Source: Luzula sylvatica (taxonomy: Eukaryota; Streptophyta; Magnoliopsida; Poales; Juncaceae). From it: 64,000 bases of DNA. This document shows, one piece after another, positions 13,001-25,300 of the stretch. The position numbers were made by a program, and so were the translations under genes. Each line of letters opens with the position of its first letter. Within the stretch, counting starts at the first letter, position 1. The DNA lies in assembly GCA_946800325.1 (NCBI GenBank), contig OX326959.1, forward strand, positions 31,782,527-31,846,526, in the 5' to 3' direction. The notes below the pieces were generated by a model. The model did not search any database. It saw only the letters and a list, made by a program, of their open reading frames with translations, and had not been told where the DNA came from.

Positions 13001-15946
13001 ACATGGGAAATTTCTATTTTTTCCATAAATTCCATTAAATTGCAAAAAGTGAAGTCTTAATACCTCCAAAAATATCAATTTGTCTTATTTTCTATAAAAT
13101 ACCAAAATAGATGTCTAAGAATAGAAAAATACATAATTTTCTCATCTACCTCATAAAATTTTGTAATTGAAGATAACACATGCAAAAAAATTATTTCTCG
13201 AAAATTGCTCAAAATTGCAAAAAGTGAAGTCTTAATACCTTCAAAAATATCAACTTATCATATTTTCTATAAAATGCCAAAATTGTTGTCTAAAAAAATA
13301 AAAATATATAATTTTATTGTTTTCCACAAAAAAATTCTGAAATTGAAGACTAACACATGGGAAATTTCTATTTTTTCCATAAATTCCATTAAATTGCATA
13401 AAGTGAAGTCTAATACCTTCAAAAATATCAATTTATCATATTTTCTATAAAATGCCAAAATAGATGTCTAAGAATAGAAAAATACATAATTTTCTCATCT
13501 AGCTCATAAAATTCTGTAAAAGATAACACATGCAAAAAAAATATTTTTCAAAAAATGATAAAAACGGCAAAAAGTGAAGTCTAATACCTTCAAATATATC
13601 AACTTATCATACTTTCTATAAAATTCCAAAATTGTTGTGTAAAAAAATCAAAATATATAATTTTCTAGTTTTCCATAAAAAAATTCAGAAATTTAAGACT
13701 AACACATGGAAAATATCTATTTTTTCCATAAATTCCATTATATTGCAAAAAGTGAAGTCTACCTTCAAAAATATCAATTTATCATATTTTCTATAAAATG
13801 AAAAAATAGATGTTTAAGAATAGAAAAATACATAATTTTCTCATCTACCTCATAAAATTCTGTAATTGGAGACTAAAACATGCAAAATTTCTATTTTTCA
13901 AAAATTGCTCAAAACTGCAAAAATTGATCTCTAACACCTTCAAAAATATCAACTTATCATATTTTCTATCAAAATAAATAATTTTCTTGTTTTCCTCCGA
14001 AAAAATTCAGAAATTGAAGACCCACACTTGAGAAATTTTTATTTTTTCAGAAATTCCGTCAAATTGCAAAAGGTTAAGTCTAATACCTACAAAAATATTA
14101 TTTTGTCATATTTTCTATAAAATGAAAAAATAGATGTCTAAAAATAGAACAGTACTTAATTTTCTCATGTACCTCATAAAAATCTATAATTGAAGACTAA
14201 CACGTGCAAAATATTTAATTTTTCAAAAATTGCTAAATACTGCGAAAAGTGAAGTCTACCTTCAAAAATATCAACATATCATATTTTCTATAAAATGCCA
14301 AAATTGTTGTCAAAAAAAAATCAAATTATATAATTTTCATGTTTTCCACCAAAAACTGAAGTCTAATAATACCTTCAAAAATGTCAATTTATCATATTTT
14401 ATATAAAATGTCATAATAGGTGTCTAAGATTAGAAAAATACGTAATTTTCTCATCTACCTCATAAAGTTCTGTAATTGAAGACTAACACATGCAAAAAAA
14501 TTATTTTTCAAATATTGCTCAAAACTGCAAAAAGTGAAGTCTAAGAATAGAAAAAATAGATGTCTAAGAATAGAAAATACATATTTTTTCAAAAAAATAG
14601 ATGTCATAATAGATGTCTAAGAATAGAAAAATACATAATTTTCTCAATCTACCTCATAAAATTATGTAAATGAAGACTAACACATGCAATATTTCTATTT
14701 TTCAAAAATTTCTTAAAACTGCAAAAAGTGAATTCAAATACTTTCGAAAATATCAACTTATCATATTTTCTATAAAAGGATGAAATTTTTGTCTAAAACA
14801 ATCAAAATATATAATTTTCTTGTTTTCCTCAGAAAAAATTCTGAAATTGAAGACTCACAAATGAGAAATTTATATATTCCCCATAAATTCCTTAAAATTG
14901 CAAAAAGTGAAGTCCAACAATACCTTCAAAAATATCAATTTTTCATATTTTCTATAAAATGAAAAAACAGATGTCTAAAAATAGAAAAATACTTAATTTT
15001 CTTATGTACCTCAAAAGAAATCTTTAATTGAACACTGACACGTGCAAAATTTCTAATTTTTCAAAAAATTTCTAAAAACTGTGAAATGTGAAGTCTAATA
15101 ACTTCAGAAATATCAACTTATCATTTTTCTATAAAATGCCGAAATTGTTGTCTAAAACAATTAAAATATTTAATTTTTCTAGCTTTCCTTGGAAAATATT
15201 CTGAAATTGAAGACTAACTCATGAGAAATTTCTAATTTTTCAATAAATTAGGTAAAATTGGAAAAACTGAAGTCTTAATACCTTCAAAAATTATAATTTA
15301 TCATATTTTCTATAAAAGGCAAAAATGGATGTCTAAAAATAGAAAAATGCTTAATTTTCTTATCTACCTCAAAAATTTATAATTGAAGACTAACACATGC
15401 AAAATTTCTTTTTTTTCAATAAATTCCGTAAAATTGCAAAAAGTAAAGCTTTAACACCTTCAAAAATATCAATTTACCATATTTTCTATAAAAGGCAAAT
15501 ATTGATGTCTAAAAATAGAAAAATACTTAATTTCCTCGTCTACCTCAAAAAAAATCTATAATTGAAGACTAACATATGCAAAATTTCTATTTTTTCAAAA
15601 ATTGCTCAAAACTGCAAAAAGTGAAGTCTACCTTCAAAAATATCAAATTATCATATTTTCTATAAAATGCCGAAATTGGTGTCTAAAACAATCAAAATAT
15701 ATAATTTCCTAGTTTTGCTCAGAAACAATTCAGAAATGGAAAACTCACACTTGAGAAATTTCTATTTTTTCATAAATTCCGTAAAAATGCCAAAAAGTGA
15801 AGTCTAATACCTACAAAAATATAAATTTTTCTTATTTTCTATAAAATGAAAAAATAGATGTCTAAAAATAAAAAAATACTTAATTTTCTCATGTACCTAA
15901 AAATATATATAAAAATGAAGACTAACACGTGCAAAATAGCTAATTT
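10085..15946. repeat. Satellite B, ~351-bp dimeric satellite related to A
   Basis: At about 10085 the array switches to a related satellite in which two monomer types alternate. One carries 'ttgttgtctaaaaaaatcaa' (10131, 10482, 10834 and on) and the other 'agatgtctaagaatagaaaa'. The dimer is about 351 bp. Both halves keep the GAAGACTAACACATG and GTGAAGTCT blocks of satellite A and the same threefold 57-58 bp internal structure. Copies become less regular after about 13900, with indels and merged units (14530-14640). Confidence 0.93.
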
Positions 15947-15989
15947 TTCATATCTACTTTAACCGTCCATATGGAATTAAGTAACAAAA

Positions 15990-16365
15990 TACCTAATTTT
16001 CTCATGTACCTTTCAAAAGTCTCCATTTCGGCACGCATTAAATAGATATTTTCATATCTACTTTAACCGTCCATAAACGTAACAAAATACCGATAGCCTC
16101 CTCTTGCCTCGGAACTTATCGGAACATTACATCTAAATGTAATTTCCAATAATTCGTTGGATCTTTCTCCAACCTTTGGAGAATGATGCCCTTTGTCGTC
16201 TTGCCTAATAAATAAGTATCGCATTAATCAATCGAATCTAATTCGAATGATTCTAGCAATCCATCATATGGAATCCAGATACGCGAATCTCGTTTATATG
16301 GCCAAGACGGCAATGCCAAAAGAAGCAATCAACCTCTTGGTTTAATCCTCCTCGGATTTCACCAT
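15990..16365 (-). pseudogene. copia GAG-pre-integrase / integrase remnant
   Basis: On the minus strand one frame reads FWHCRLGHINETRI (about 16275-16335), the pre-integrase zinc-finger signature of copia polyproteins. Further downstream it reads GERSNELLEI, then PISSEARGGYRYFVTFMDG followed by a stop and SRYENIYLMRAEMETFERY (about 16010-16190), matching the start of the copia integrase core. The expected DVCGP segment is altered and a stop codon sits in the first acidic region, so it is inactive. It runs into satellite-like sequence at its C-terminal side. Confidence 0.75.
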
Positions 16366-17795
16366 TCTTTGAGTCATTAGTTTGAACAACTTTTTGTCCG
16401 AACTCTCCATTTTGAAAAACATTTTCCCTAAATACCCTTAGACATACATTACTTTCGATCCCTCCTTTGAATTACAAGGACATCCATGCATCTATATACA
16501 TTGGATTCCTCGGATACTCCAAGAATCTCCAATTCAATTTTAAATCGCATATCATGCAATTCAGGGATCGACTTATCTATCGAATGCATATGATATTCGG
16601 TCACGACGATCAAATCTCGTACCATCAACACACGAGTGTTAATCCAAGACTCATAAGGCGTCTCAAAATTAACCTACTCTTTGAGCCGCATTGAATCATT
16701 CAACGCGCTCTAGCTCTTGAAACTATTTCATGATCGTTGTGTTTTACTTTCATATACACCCGAATTCTCAAAACAATTTTGAGAATATGCGTCTATACAT
16801 GCCACCACAAGGCACGTAATATCGTTCGATTCCTTCTTAAATTTTATCAAACCCGGCTTTCTCTAAAGCCAAAGCCTCGAGCCCCGAATCTACCATTTCC
16901 GTGTCCAACACGTTCCTTTAAGTCTAAGAACTATTCTTTGACTATCAAGGTTAATAACGGTAATTCCGGCCCAAAATCCATCTATCATATCGATCTCATC
17001 GATATATTTGGTGTTGCTTGAAAACATAATTCTAAACGGATGATGAAGATTAACTCCTAACCGTGCGTACTTAATCTATATGCTTATATGATGAATATAT
17101 GATAGTGTTATTTTATCGAATCGATAACCCTCATACCGATATGGGACTCCAAGTCCATAACACTCAAGACCCATATTTCCGTTCCTCCCACAAGTGACTT
17201 TAGCCTATCGGGTGGGATCCCGTTATTTAGGTAGGATTATATCCAATCGTATCCAATACGACTCTTGAACTTTATAGAATTTCGGTGATGGATTGTATCC
17301 TATACAATCCCAGTTCCGTGTGTGCATTCTATCTATGCCCCAAACTCCAATCGGATTGGCTTGGACGGTTAAGTCACAACCATCTCCAACGTATCGTTCA
17401 AATAAGCTACTAGTGAGTCGACTTTAGCCTGTCCCTCACAAGTCCCGATTTAACGCTTGCCACCCTTTCGATAGTTACAATATCACGTGCCCGACTTTAG
17501 CCTGAACCCACGCGAAACGTAATCACCAAACTCGGTGCTTGTGGATATGGAAGGCATTTCCATGACTTAAATATTATGAGGGATCATGCATTGCATGTTT
17601 CTAAATCCGTGACATAACCATATTATATCACTATCACAAGATTTTCAATATGCATATGATTTTATTTGGGAGTCTAATTATTCTAAATAATTATCTAATT
17701 ATATGCTAGTATGATTGATGCCGATCAAATCGATATAAAGAACTCAAAATTCCAAGTTTTGTAGCCAAAGTTATCACGAAAACAAATTCAGCAAC

Positions 17796-18342
17796 CAGAA
17801 ACCAGTCCGTTGCAACACAACATAGTCCGTTACAACGGACCTCCAGTATTCTTGGCACTCCGTTACAACGGAATTCCAGTCCGTTGCAACGCTATTTATT
17901 CCGGAGTTTGGCCAAAATTGCCAGAAACATGTCCGTTATAACGCAACCTAGGTCTGTTACAACGCTATTTTCTGCAAACCATTGTCCAAATTTCCAGGGA
18001 CCAGTTCGTTATAACGCAACATATAGTCCGTTACCACGGACCAACTGCGAAGACTTCCGTTACAACGGACCATGTCCGTTACAACGGACTCCAAGAGACA
18101 CCCTAGGCATCCCCGCATCCTCGTATCATATACAAGGTCCGTTACAACGGACTCCAAGTCCGTTACAACGGAATATGCATTTATGCACAGTCCTCCTCAC
18201 ATCCCCGCATCATATGCAGGGTCCGTTACAACGGACTCCAAGTCCGTTACAACGGAATATGTGATTTTCGCAGAAATTCCCAATTTCCTGTATCCAATAC
18301 AGTGTCCGTTACAACGGACTAACCAGTCCGTTATAGCGGACT
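17796..18342. repeat. Cluster of ~16 palindromic motifs, core TCCGTTACAACGGA
   Basis: About 16 copies of GTCCGTTACAACGGAC or near variants (17796, 17825, 17861, 17877, 17930, 17951, 18003, 18026, 18053, 18071, 18139, 18157, 18221, 18239, 18302, 18325) lie in 550 bp of the copia leader. Full copies are inverted repeats with a 7-bp arm and a 2-nt centre; several have one arm degraded (GTTGCAACGC, GTTATAACGC). Around 18135-18260 a pair of motifs is duplicated as an 82-bp unit. The AACGG half site resembles the core of Myb-type sites, but this is only a similarity. Confidence 0.85.
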
Positions 18343-18585
18343 ATGCGATTTTTGCGCTGTTCAGCCTGTTTTTGCTCGTTTCCAAAACGATCAATCATAA
18401 AACCTTTTCACGATCATTCCTAGATACTCTCAATCAACTTTTGATCGATCTCTAGCGAATTTCACTTGTGATTTTAATGGAATTTGACATTCTCTATGTA
18501 ACAACATGCAAACGGGTACGAACTTTGATAACTCGTGTGTATATCTAATATACGACTATGATTCGACCCTCGAATCTCAGCGATC

Positions 18586-18597
18586 GCTCTGATACCA
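18586..18597 (-). other. copia primer-binding site (initiator Met-tRNA type)
   Basis: The minus strand reads TGGTATCAGAGC, the usual plant copia primer-binding site complementary to the 3' end of initiator Met-tRNA. It lies one base from the LTR end (AATTCCCAACA on the minus strand), so this LTR is the 5' LTR. Confidence 0.88.
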
Positions 18598-18598
18598 C

Positions 18599-19703
18599 TG
18601 TTGGGAATTATCCCGACCCCGGGCCCGCGCAGCGAATATGAAGGCCCGGTCCGGTTCCCTAAATCCAAGATCACGATTCGATATCGAGGGTACGATGCAA
18701 AGTAGGATAGACGATTACCAGCGTGAAATTGATCACGCACGACGGGTTGATCGCTCTCATCCTTCTCTTCTTTCGGTGTCACGTTGGTGACTAGCCTGTA
18801 CGTCCCATACCGCACGTCTCCCACCGTTTCGACACGCCTCGGGTTGTCTTTGTGCGTTCCATGCCCGCATGCTTCCACAGCCCGTTACTCGATTACTTCT
18901 CCGGTTTGATCACAACGAAGAGCCACAGATGTCCCTCCTCTACCCGTATCCACCGTGAGTCATAGCACCTCGGTCGCAGATGCACCTGCCTAGACGATGC
19001 ACCGGCGAACTTGCGTGATTGCGTTTCGATTCTCTAGACGGAGAAAACTCTTTTCTCCTCTTTTCTCTTTCTCTCTCAATCTCTTCTCACTCTTTCATCA
19101 AGTGATTAGAGTCTCTTAATTTCTGGATAAATTATGGATTAACTCCATTAATTTCCTGGTTTAACTTATCTAATTCGACTTTTTATTATGAGAGAGAGAG
19201 AGAGAGAGAAACATCCTATATATACTCCATAGGATAAGGATGGGCCAAAAGGTATGTATATCTTCTATACACCTTTTCAAACAGAAAACTGCATACACCC
19301 TTTCAGTATTCTGTCAGAAAGAAAATATTAAATCGTTCCAACCGACTTTGAACATTTACGAACGTTGTAGATAATCTCATTATCTTTCCAACCCAATTTG
19401 TCCCAGCCCAATTGGAGTTCGGACCCGAAAGTTACGGCGGTTTTACTGACTGTATGTCAAACTGTCGCACCCTTTCGGTATTCCATTAGAACGACACTGA
19501 TACGTCGCTCAAATGAACTATATTACAACATGAAAGTTCTAGATAATTTCATTATCTAACTAATCCAATTTGAACCATTCAAATCGGAGTTTCCTACGGA
19601 AAGTTATACCAGTTTTACTAATCTGTTTCGTATGCCCACGAACGCGTATGTTCGTTTGTCCTACGTACCATTTTAGCGTTGATCCAAAACTGTATTTCCT
19701 TCA
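18599..19703 (-). mobile_element. copia 5' LTR (1105 bp)
   Basis: On the minus strand it begins TGAAGGAAATACAG (at 19703) and ends AATTCCCAACA (at 18599), with TG...CA ends. It is the same family as the LTR at 53832-54823, sharing the 5' start, the 'ggtggatac...gtagagga' block and the 'gggaaccggaccgggcc' block. A TATA-like stretch lies near 19215 and a (GA)n run at about 19190-19209. The start site is supported by its direct abutment to LINE coding sequence at 19704. Confidence 0.85.
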
Positions 19704-20883
19704 CTGGTTGCAATTAGGAGATCGTAATACGTGTTACTTCCATGCTATGGCTTCCGCCAAGAGAACGAGGAACACAATAAATGCTATCTCACATAACGAT
19801 ATTCTAATTTCGGACTCTCCGAACATCTTACTCACTTTCTTTAACTTATACAAAACCATTTTGGGTTCCGAAAGTCCATCTTGCTCACAATGGGACTCGG
19901 CCGCTTTAGCAAGACTCCACGGGCCTACCAACTTCTCCTCACTAACTACGTCTTTTACGGAAGACGAAGTTAAGAAGACTATCAAAGAAATCCAAAAGGG
20001 CAAGTCGGCCGGTCCCGATGGAATCACGATCGAATTCATTCAAGAATTCTGGCCAATTATGGGCAAGGACGTCATGCGTATAATCGACGATTTTCATTCT
20101 AATAAACTTGATCTCCGAACCCTAAATAAGGCGGCTATTACCCTTATCCCAAAAAAGGAAGGCGCAGTTTCGGTGCACGACTTCCGGCCAATAAGTGTGA
20201 TTACTACTCCCGTCAAATTAATCACAAAACTTCTTGCCTCAAGATTGCAACCGTTCCTCGAAAATTTAGTCAACGAACATCAAACGGCCTTCATCAAAAA
20301 GAGATCTATTATAGATTCTTTTGCAACGGCTAGAGAACTATTATCATACTATCATAAAAAACGAATTCCCACCATTCTATTAAAGATAGACTTCAAGAAA
20401 GCTTTTGACAACGTGTCATGGTCTTTCATCCTTAAATTGTTAAAACTAAGAGGGTTACCGGATACTTGGATCCGTTGGGTGCATGACCTTCTCTCCTCTT
20501 CCTCTTCTACCATCAAAGTGAATGGATGCTTCTCTCCCTTCTTCTTTCACGAAAGGGGCCTACGTCAAGGCGACCCCCTCTCCCCTCTCTTGTTTAACCT
20601 AGCGGTGGACCTCTTACAAGATATCATATTAGCAGTCGACCCCATAATGACTAGATGTGCTCCCTTCCCTACCCCTACACTACAATACGCGGATGCTACG
20701 ATAATTTTCGTGGAGGCACACCCGCAAAACCTAAGAACAATCTCACAAGCACTAAAGATCTTCGACGAGATTACGGGATTGGAAATTAACGAGGACAAAA
20801 CAATGTTTTCTCCTATTGGGATCCCGCCCGAACACTATACAACGATTCAATCGATTTTAAACTTCTCACGAAAAGACTTCCCC
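19704..20883 (+). pseudogene. LINE (L1-type) reverse transcriptase fragment
   Basis: The open frame covers the N-terminal linker of the L1 reverse transcriptase (WLQLGDRNTCYFHAMASAKR) through fingers and palm: SAGPDGITIEFIQEFW, DFRPISVITTPVKLITKLLA, LLKIDFKKAFDNVSWSF and RGLRQGDPLSPLLFNLAVD. The catalytic YADD box reads YADA (codon GCT at 20695-20697), so it should be inactive. Endonuclease, the C-terminal half of ORF2 and poly-A are missing. The left end is cut by the copia LTR, with the frame happening to stay open back to 19570. The right end stops abruptly in satellite from about 20888 ('ctgcaaaaagtgaag'), which is unlike a normal 5'-truncated LINE insertion. Confidence 0.9.
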
Positions 20884-22300
20884 ATAAACTGCAAAAAGTG
20901 AAGTCTAATACCTTCAAAAATATGAACTTATCATATTTTCTATAAAATGCCAAAATTGTTGTCTAAAAAAATCAAAATATATAATTTTCTTGTTTTCCAC
21001 AAAAAAAATCTGAAATTGAAGACTAACACATGGGAAATTTCTATTTTTTCCATAAATTCCATTAAATTGCAAAAAAGTGAAGTCTATACCTTCAAAAATA
21101 TCAATTTATCATATTTTCTATAAAATGCCAAAATAGATGTCTAATAATAGAAAAATACATAATTTTCTCATCTACCTCATAAAATTCTGTAATTGAAGAT
21201 AACACGTGAAAAATATTTAATTTTTCAAAAATTGCTAAAAACTGCGAAAAGTGAAGTCTACCTTCAAAAATATCAATTTATCATATTTTCTACAAAATGC
21301 CAAAATGGATGTCTAAGAATAGAAAAATACACAATTTTCTCATATACCTCATAAAATTATGTAATTGAAGACTAACACATGTAAAAATTCTATTTTTCAA
21401 AAATTGCTCAAAACTGCAAAAAGTGAAGTCTAATATCTTAAAAAATATCAAATTATCATATTTTCTATAAAATGACAAAATTATTGTCTAAAGAAAAAAA
21501 ATATATATATTTCTATATTTCCTTAGAAAAAATCCTGAAATTGAAGACTAACACATGAGAAATTTCTAATTTTTCCATAAATTCCGTCAAAATGCAAAAA
21601 CTGAAGTCTGATACATTCAAAAATATCAATTTATCATATTTTCTATAAAAGGCCAAAATTGATGCCTAAGAATAGAAAAATACATAATTTTCTCATCTAC
21701 CTCATAAAATTTTGTAATTGAAGACTAACAAATGAAAAATATCTATTTTTCAAAAATTGCTCAAAACTGCAAAAAGTGAAGTCTTAATACCTTCAAAAAT
21801 ATCAACTTATCATATTTTCTAAAAAATGTTGAAATTGTTGTCTAAAACAATCAAAATATATAATTTTCTAGTTTTCTTCAGAAAAAATTCTGAAATTTAA
21901 GACTCGCACATGAGAAATTTCTATTTTCTCCATAAATTCCTTAAAATTTCAAAAAGTGAAGTCTAATTACCTTCAATAATATTAATTTTTCATATTTTTC
22001 TATAAAATGAAAAAAATTCTAATTTTTCAAAAATACTTAATTTTCTAAAAATAGAAAAATACTTAATTTTCTCATGTACCTCAAAAAAAATCTATAATTG
22101 AACACTGACACGCGCAAAATATCTAATTTTTCAAAAATTTCTAAAAACTGCGAAAAGTGAAGTCTAATATCTTTAAAAATATTAACTTATCATATTTTCT
22201 ATAAAATGCCGAAATTGTTGTCTAAAACAATAAAAATATATAATTTTTCTAGCTTTTCTTAGAAAAAATTCTGAAATTGAAGACTAACAAATGAGAAATT
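20884..22300. repeat. Satellite B, continuation after the inserted block
   Basis: The same alternating 'ttgttgtctaaaa' and 'gatgtctaa(g/t)aatag' monomers as at 10085-15946 resume immediately after the LINE fragment and continue to about 22300, with more substitutions and short internal duplications near 22010-22070. Confidence 0.9.
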
Positions 22301-25300
22301 TCTATTTTTTATATTTTCCAATAATGCAAAAAGTGAAGTCTAACACGTTCAAAAATATTAATTATCGACTCGTATTTTTCCAAACTATTTCAAGATTTGT
22401 GTCTAGAACGAACAAAATGCTTCATTTTCATGTTTTCCTCAACAAAAAAAACTCTAAAATTAATAACAAACATGTGCGAATTCATTTCATATTTTTTTCA
22501 AAGATGCAAAAAATGAAGTTTAACACCTTCAAAAATATAAATTAACATATTTTCCAAAAACAATTTCAAGATTTGTGTCTAGAACGAGCATAGTACTTAA
22601 TTTTCATGTTTGCCTCATAAAAACTCCAAAATTAAAGACTAACACATGATAATTCGTATTTTTTTAATATTTTTTACAAAAATGCAAAATGTGAAGTCTA
22701 ACACCATCAAAAATATTAATTATCGTATTATCCAAAGCATATTAAGATTTGTGTCTAGAAAGAACAAAATACTTAATTTTCATGTTTTCGTATTTTTTTA
22801 TGTTTTTGCAAATATGCAAAAACTGAAGTCTAACACCTTCAAAAATATCAATTAACATATTTTTCAAACCAATTTCAAAATTTGTGCCTAGAACGAGCAT
22901 AATACTTAGTTTTCATGTTTGCCTCAAAAATACTCCTAAATTGAAGACTAAGATATGTGAATTCGTATTTTATTTTATTTTTGCAAAAATGCAAAAGTGA
23001 AGTCCAACACCTTGAAAAATATTATTCAGCATTTTTTTCAAACAATTCCAAGATTCTGGAACATACAAAATACTTAATACTCATGTTTTCCTTAAAAAAA
23101 CTCCAAAATTAAAGACTAACACTTGCGAAATTTATTTTTTTCCTATTTTTTGAAAAAATGCAAATAGTGAAGTCTCACACCTTTAAAAATATCAATTATC
23201 ATATTTTACAATAAAATTTCCATATTTGTGTCTAGAACGAGCATAATTCTTAATTTTCATGATTTCCTTAAAAAAATCTCCAAAATTAAAGACTAACATA
23301 TGCGAATTTCAAGACTTGTGTCTAGAACGAACAAAATGCTTAATGTTCATGTTTTCCTCAAAAAAAACTCTAAAATTAAAGACAAACACAAGCGAATTTC
23401 TATTTTTTCATATATTTTGCAAAAATGCAAAAGTGAAGCCTAACACCTTCAAAAATATCAATTATCATATTTTTTAAAACAATTTCAAGATTTGTGTCTA
23501 GAATGAGCATAATACTTAATTTTCATGTTTTCCTCGAAAACAACTCCAAAATTTGAAGATTAACACATACAAAATCGTATTTGTTTTTAATTTTTATGCA
23601 AAAATGTAAAAAGTGAAGTCTAACCCTTCAAAAATATCAATTATCATATATTTCAAAACAATCCCAAGATTCGTATGTAGAACGATCATAATGCTTAGTT
23701 TTCATGTTCTCCTCAAAAAAAACTCCTAACTTAGAGACTAGCACATTCTAATTTACATTTTCTTCATATTTTTTCCAAAAAAATACAAACAGTGGAGTCG
23801 AACACCTTCAAAAATTCAAATTACAAAGCAATTCCAAGATTTTTTTCTAGAACTACCATAATACTTAATTTTCATGTTTTCCTCAAAAAAACACCAAAAT
23901 TACAAACTAACACATGCGAATTTCAATTTTTTCAAACAATTTGAAAAAAATATCAACAAGTGAAGTCTAACACCTTCAAAATAAATCATCTATCAGATTT
24001 TTCTCATGAATTCCGAAATTTATTTCTAAAATGAAAAAAATACTTAATTTTCATGTTTTCCTTACAAAAAACTTACAGATTGAAGAATAACACATGAGAT
24101 TTTATTATTATTTTTTTTTTATTTCTTTTGCAAAAATATGCAAAGGTAAAGTTTAACACCTTCGAACATATTAAATATCATATATTTCAGAACAATTACA
24201 AGATTTCTTTCTAGAAGGAGCAAAATACCTAATTTTCATGTTTTCTTAAATAAACAACTCCAAAATTAAAGACTCACACATTCGAATTTCCATTTTTCAT
24301 ATATTTTGAAAAAAGTGAAATCTAACTCCTTCAAAAATATCAAGTATCATATTTTTCCAAACAACTACAAGATTTGTGTCTAGAACGAGTATAATACTTA
24401 ATTTTCATGTTTTTCTCAAAAAAAAACTCCAAAATTGAAGACTAACACATGTTTTTTTTAAAAAAATTGCAAAAATGCAAAAAGTGAAGTTTTACACCTT
24501 CAAAAATATTAACTGTCATATTTTCCAAAACATTTCTTACATTTCTGTCTAGAAGAAGCAAAATACTTAATTTTCATGTTTTTCTCAAAAAAATCCAAAA
24601 TTAAAGACTAACATATACGAATATTCATTTTTTTTGTAAAAGTGCAAAAAGTGAAGTCTAACACCTTCAAAAAAAGAAATTATCATATTTTTCTATAAAA
24701 TCCCATACAAATTTTTATTTATTTCTAAAACGAGCAAAATATTTGATTTTCATAGTTTTCTCAAAAAAAACATTTGTTATTGAAGAATAACACATACAAA
24801 TTCGTATTTTTTCTAAAAAGATTGCAAAAATTCAAAAAGTGAAGTCTAATTCCTTCAATATAATCAATTATGATATTTTCTATAAAATTCGGAAATTGAG
24901 GTCATATTTGATTAAAATACTTAATTTTCATGTTTGCCAAATATACTCCATTATTAAAGAGTAACACGGACACATTTCTATTTTCCAAATATATCGAACA
25001 AATGCAAAAAGTGAAGTCTAACACCTTCCAAAAACCAATTATAATATTTTCTTATTAAATTAATTTCTAACAAGAGCAAAATACTTAATTTACATGTTTC
25101 CCCTAAAAACACCGCATTGGGAGACTAACACAGTCAAATTTCGAGATTTTTTCCAAAATTTTATAAAAATGTAAAAATTGAAGTCTAACAACATCAAAAA
25201 TAATCAATTATTATTATTTATATAAAATTCCGATGTCTGAAATTAATAAAATATTTTATTTTTAATTTCTCCCTAAAAACACCGTAATTGAGAACTAACA

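Larger units (their letters stand above)
15947..19703 (-). mobile_element. Truncated Ty1/copia retrotransposon (5' portion, minus strand)
   Basis: Read on the minus strand this is LTR (18599-19703), primer-binding site, a long leader and gag-position region with little open frame, then a degenerate GAG-pre-integrase/integrase stretch ending at the satellite junction near 15990. The rest of pol and the second LTR are missing. On the right the LTR abuts LINE coding sequence directly, so the element probably inserted into a LINE. Around 17000-17760 (on the + strand) are motifs such as 'gactttagcct' at 17208, 17421 and 17492, which I could not assign to a protein. The left edge has a short duplication: 'tttcatatctactttaaccg' occurs near 15946 and near 16048, with satellite-like 'taattttctcatgtacct' between. 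Confidence 0.8.

Noticed and set aside
5223..14962. Many 60-83-codon open frames on both strands within the satellites
   Set aside because: They repeat with the satellite period, have extreme Lys/Phe/Ile composition and lie in tandem DNA; they are by-products of the repeat.
16449..17021. Small open frames in the copia leader/gag region as genes
   Set aside because: Short, overlapping on opposite strands, no retroviral gag or protease signature recognised.
17796..18342. CRISPR-like array
   Set aside because: Motifs are short, palindromic, irregularly spaced and imperfect, in a plant retrotransposon leader; spacers are not uniform in length.
17884..18455. 126- and 127-codon open frames over the palindromic repeats
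   Set aside because: Their peptide repeats follow from the DNA repeat, two overlapping frames are equally open, and no domain is present.
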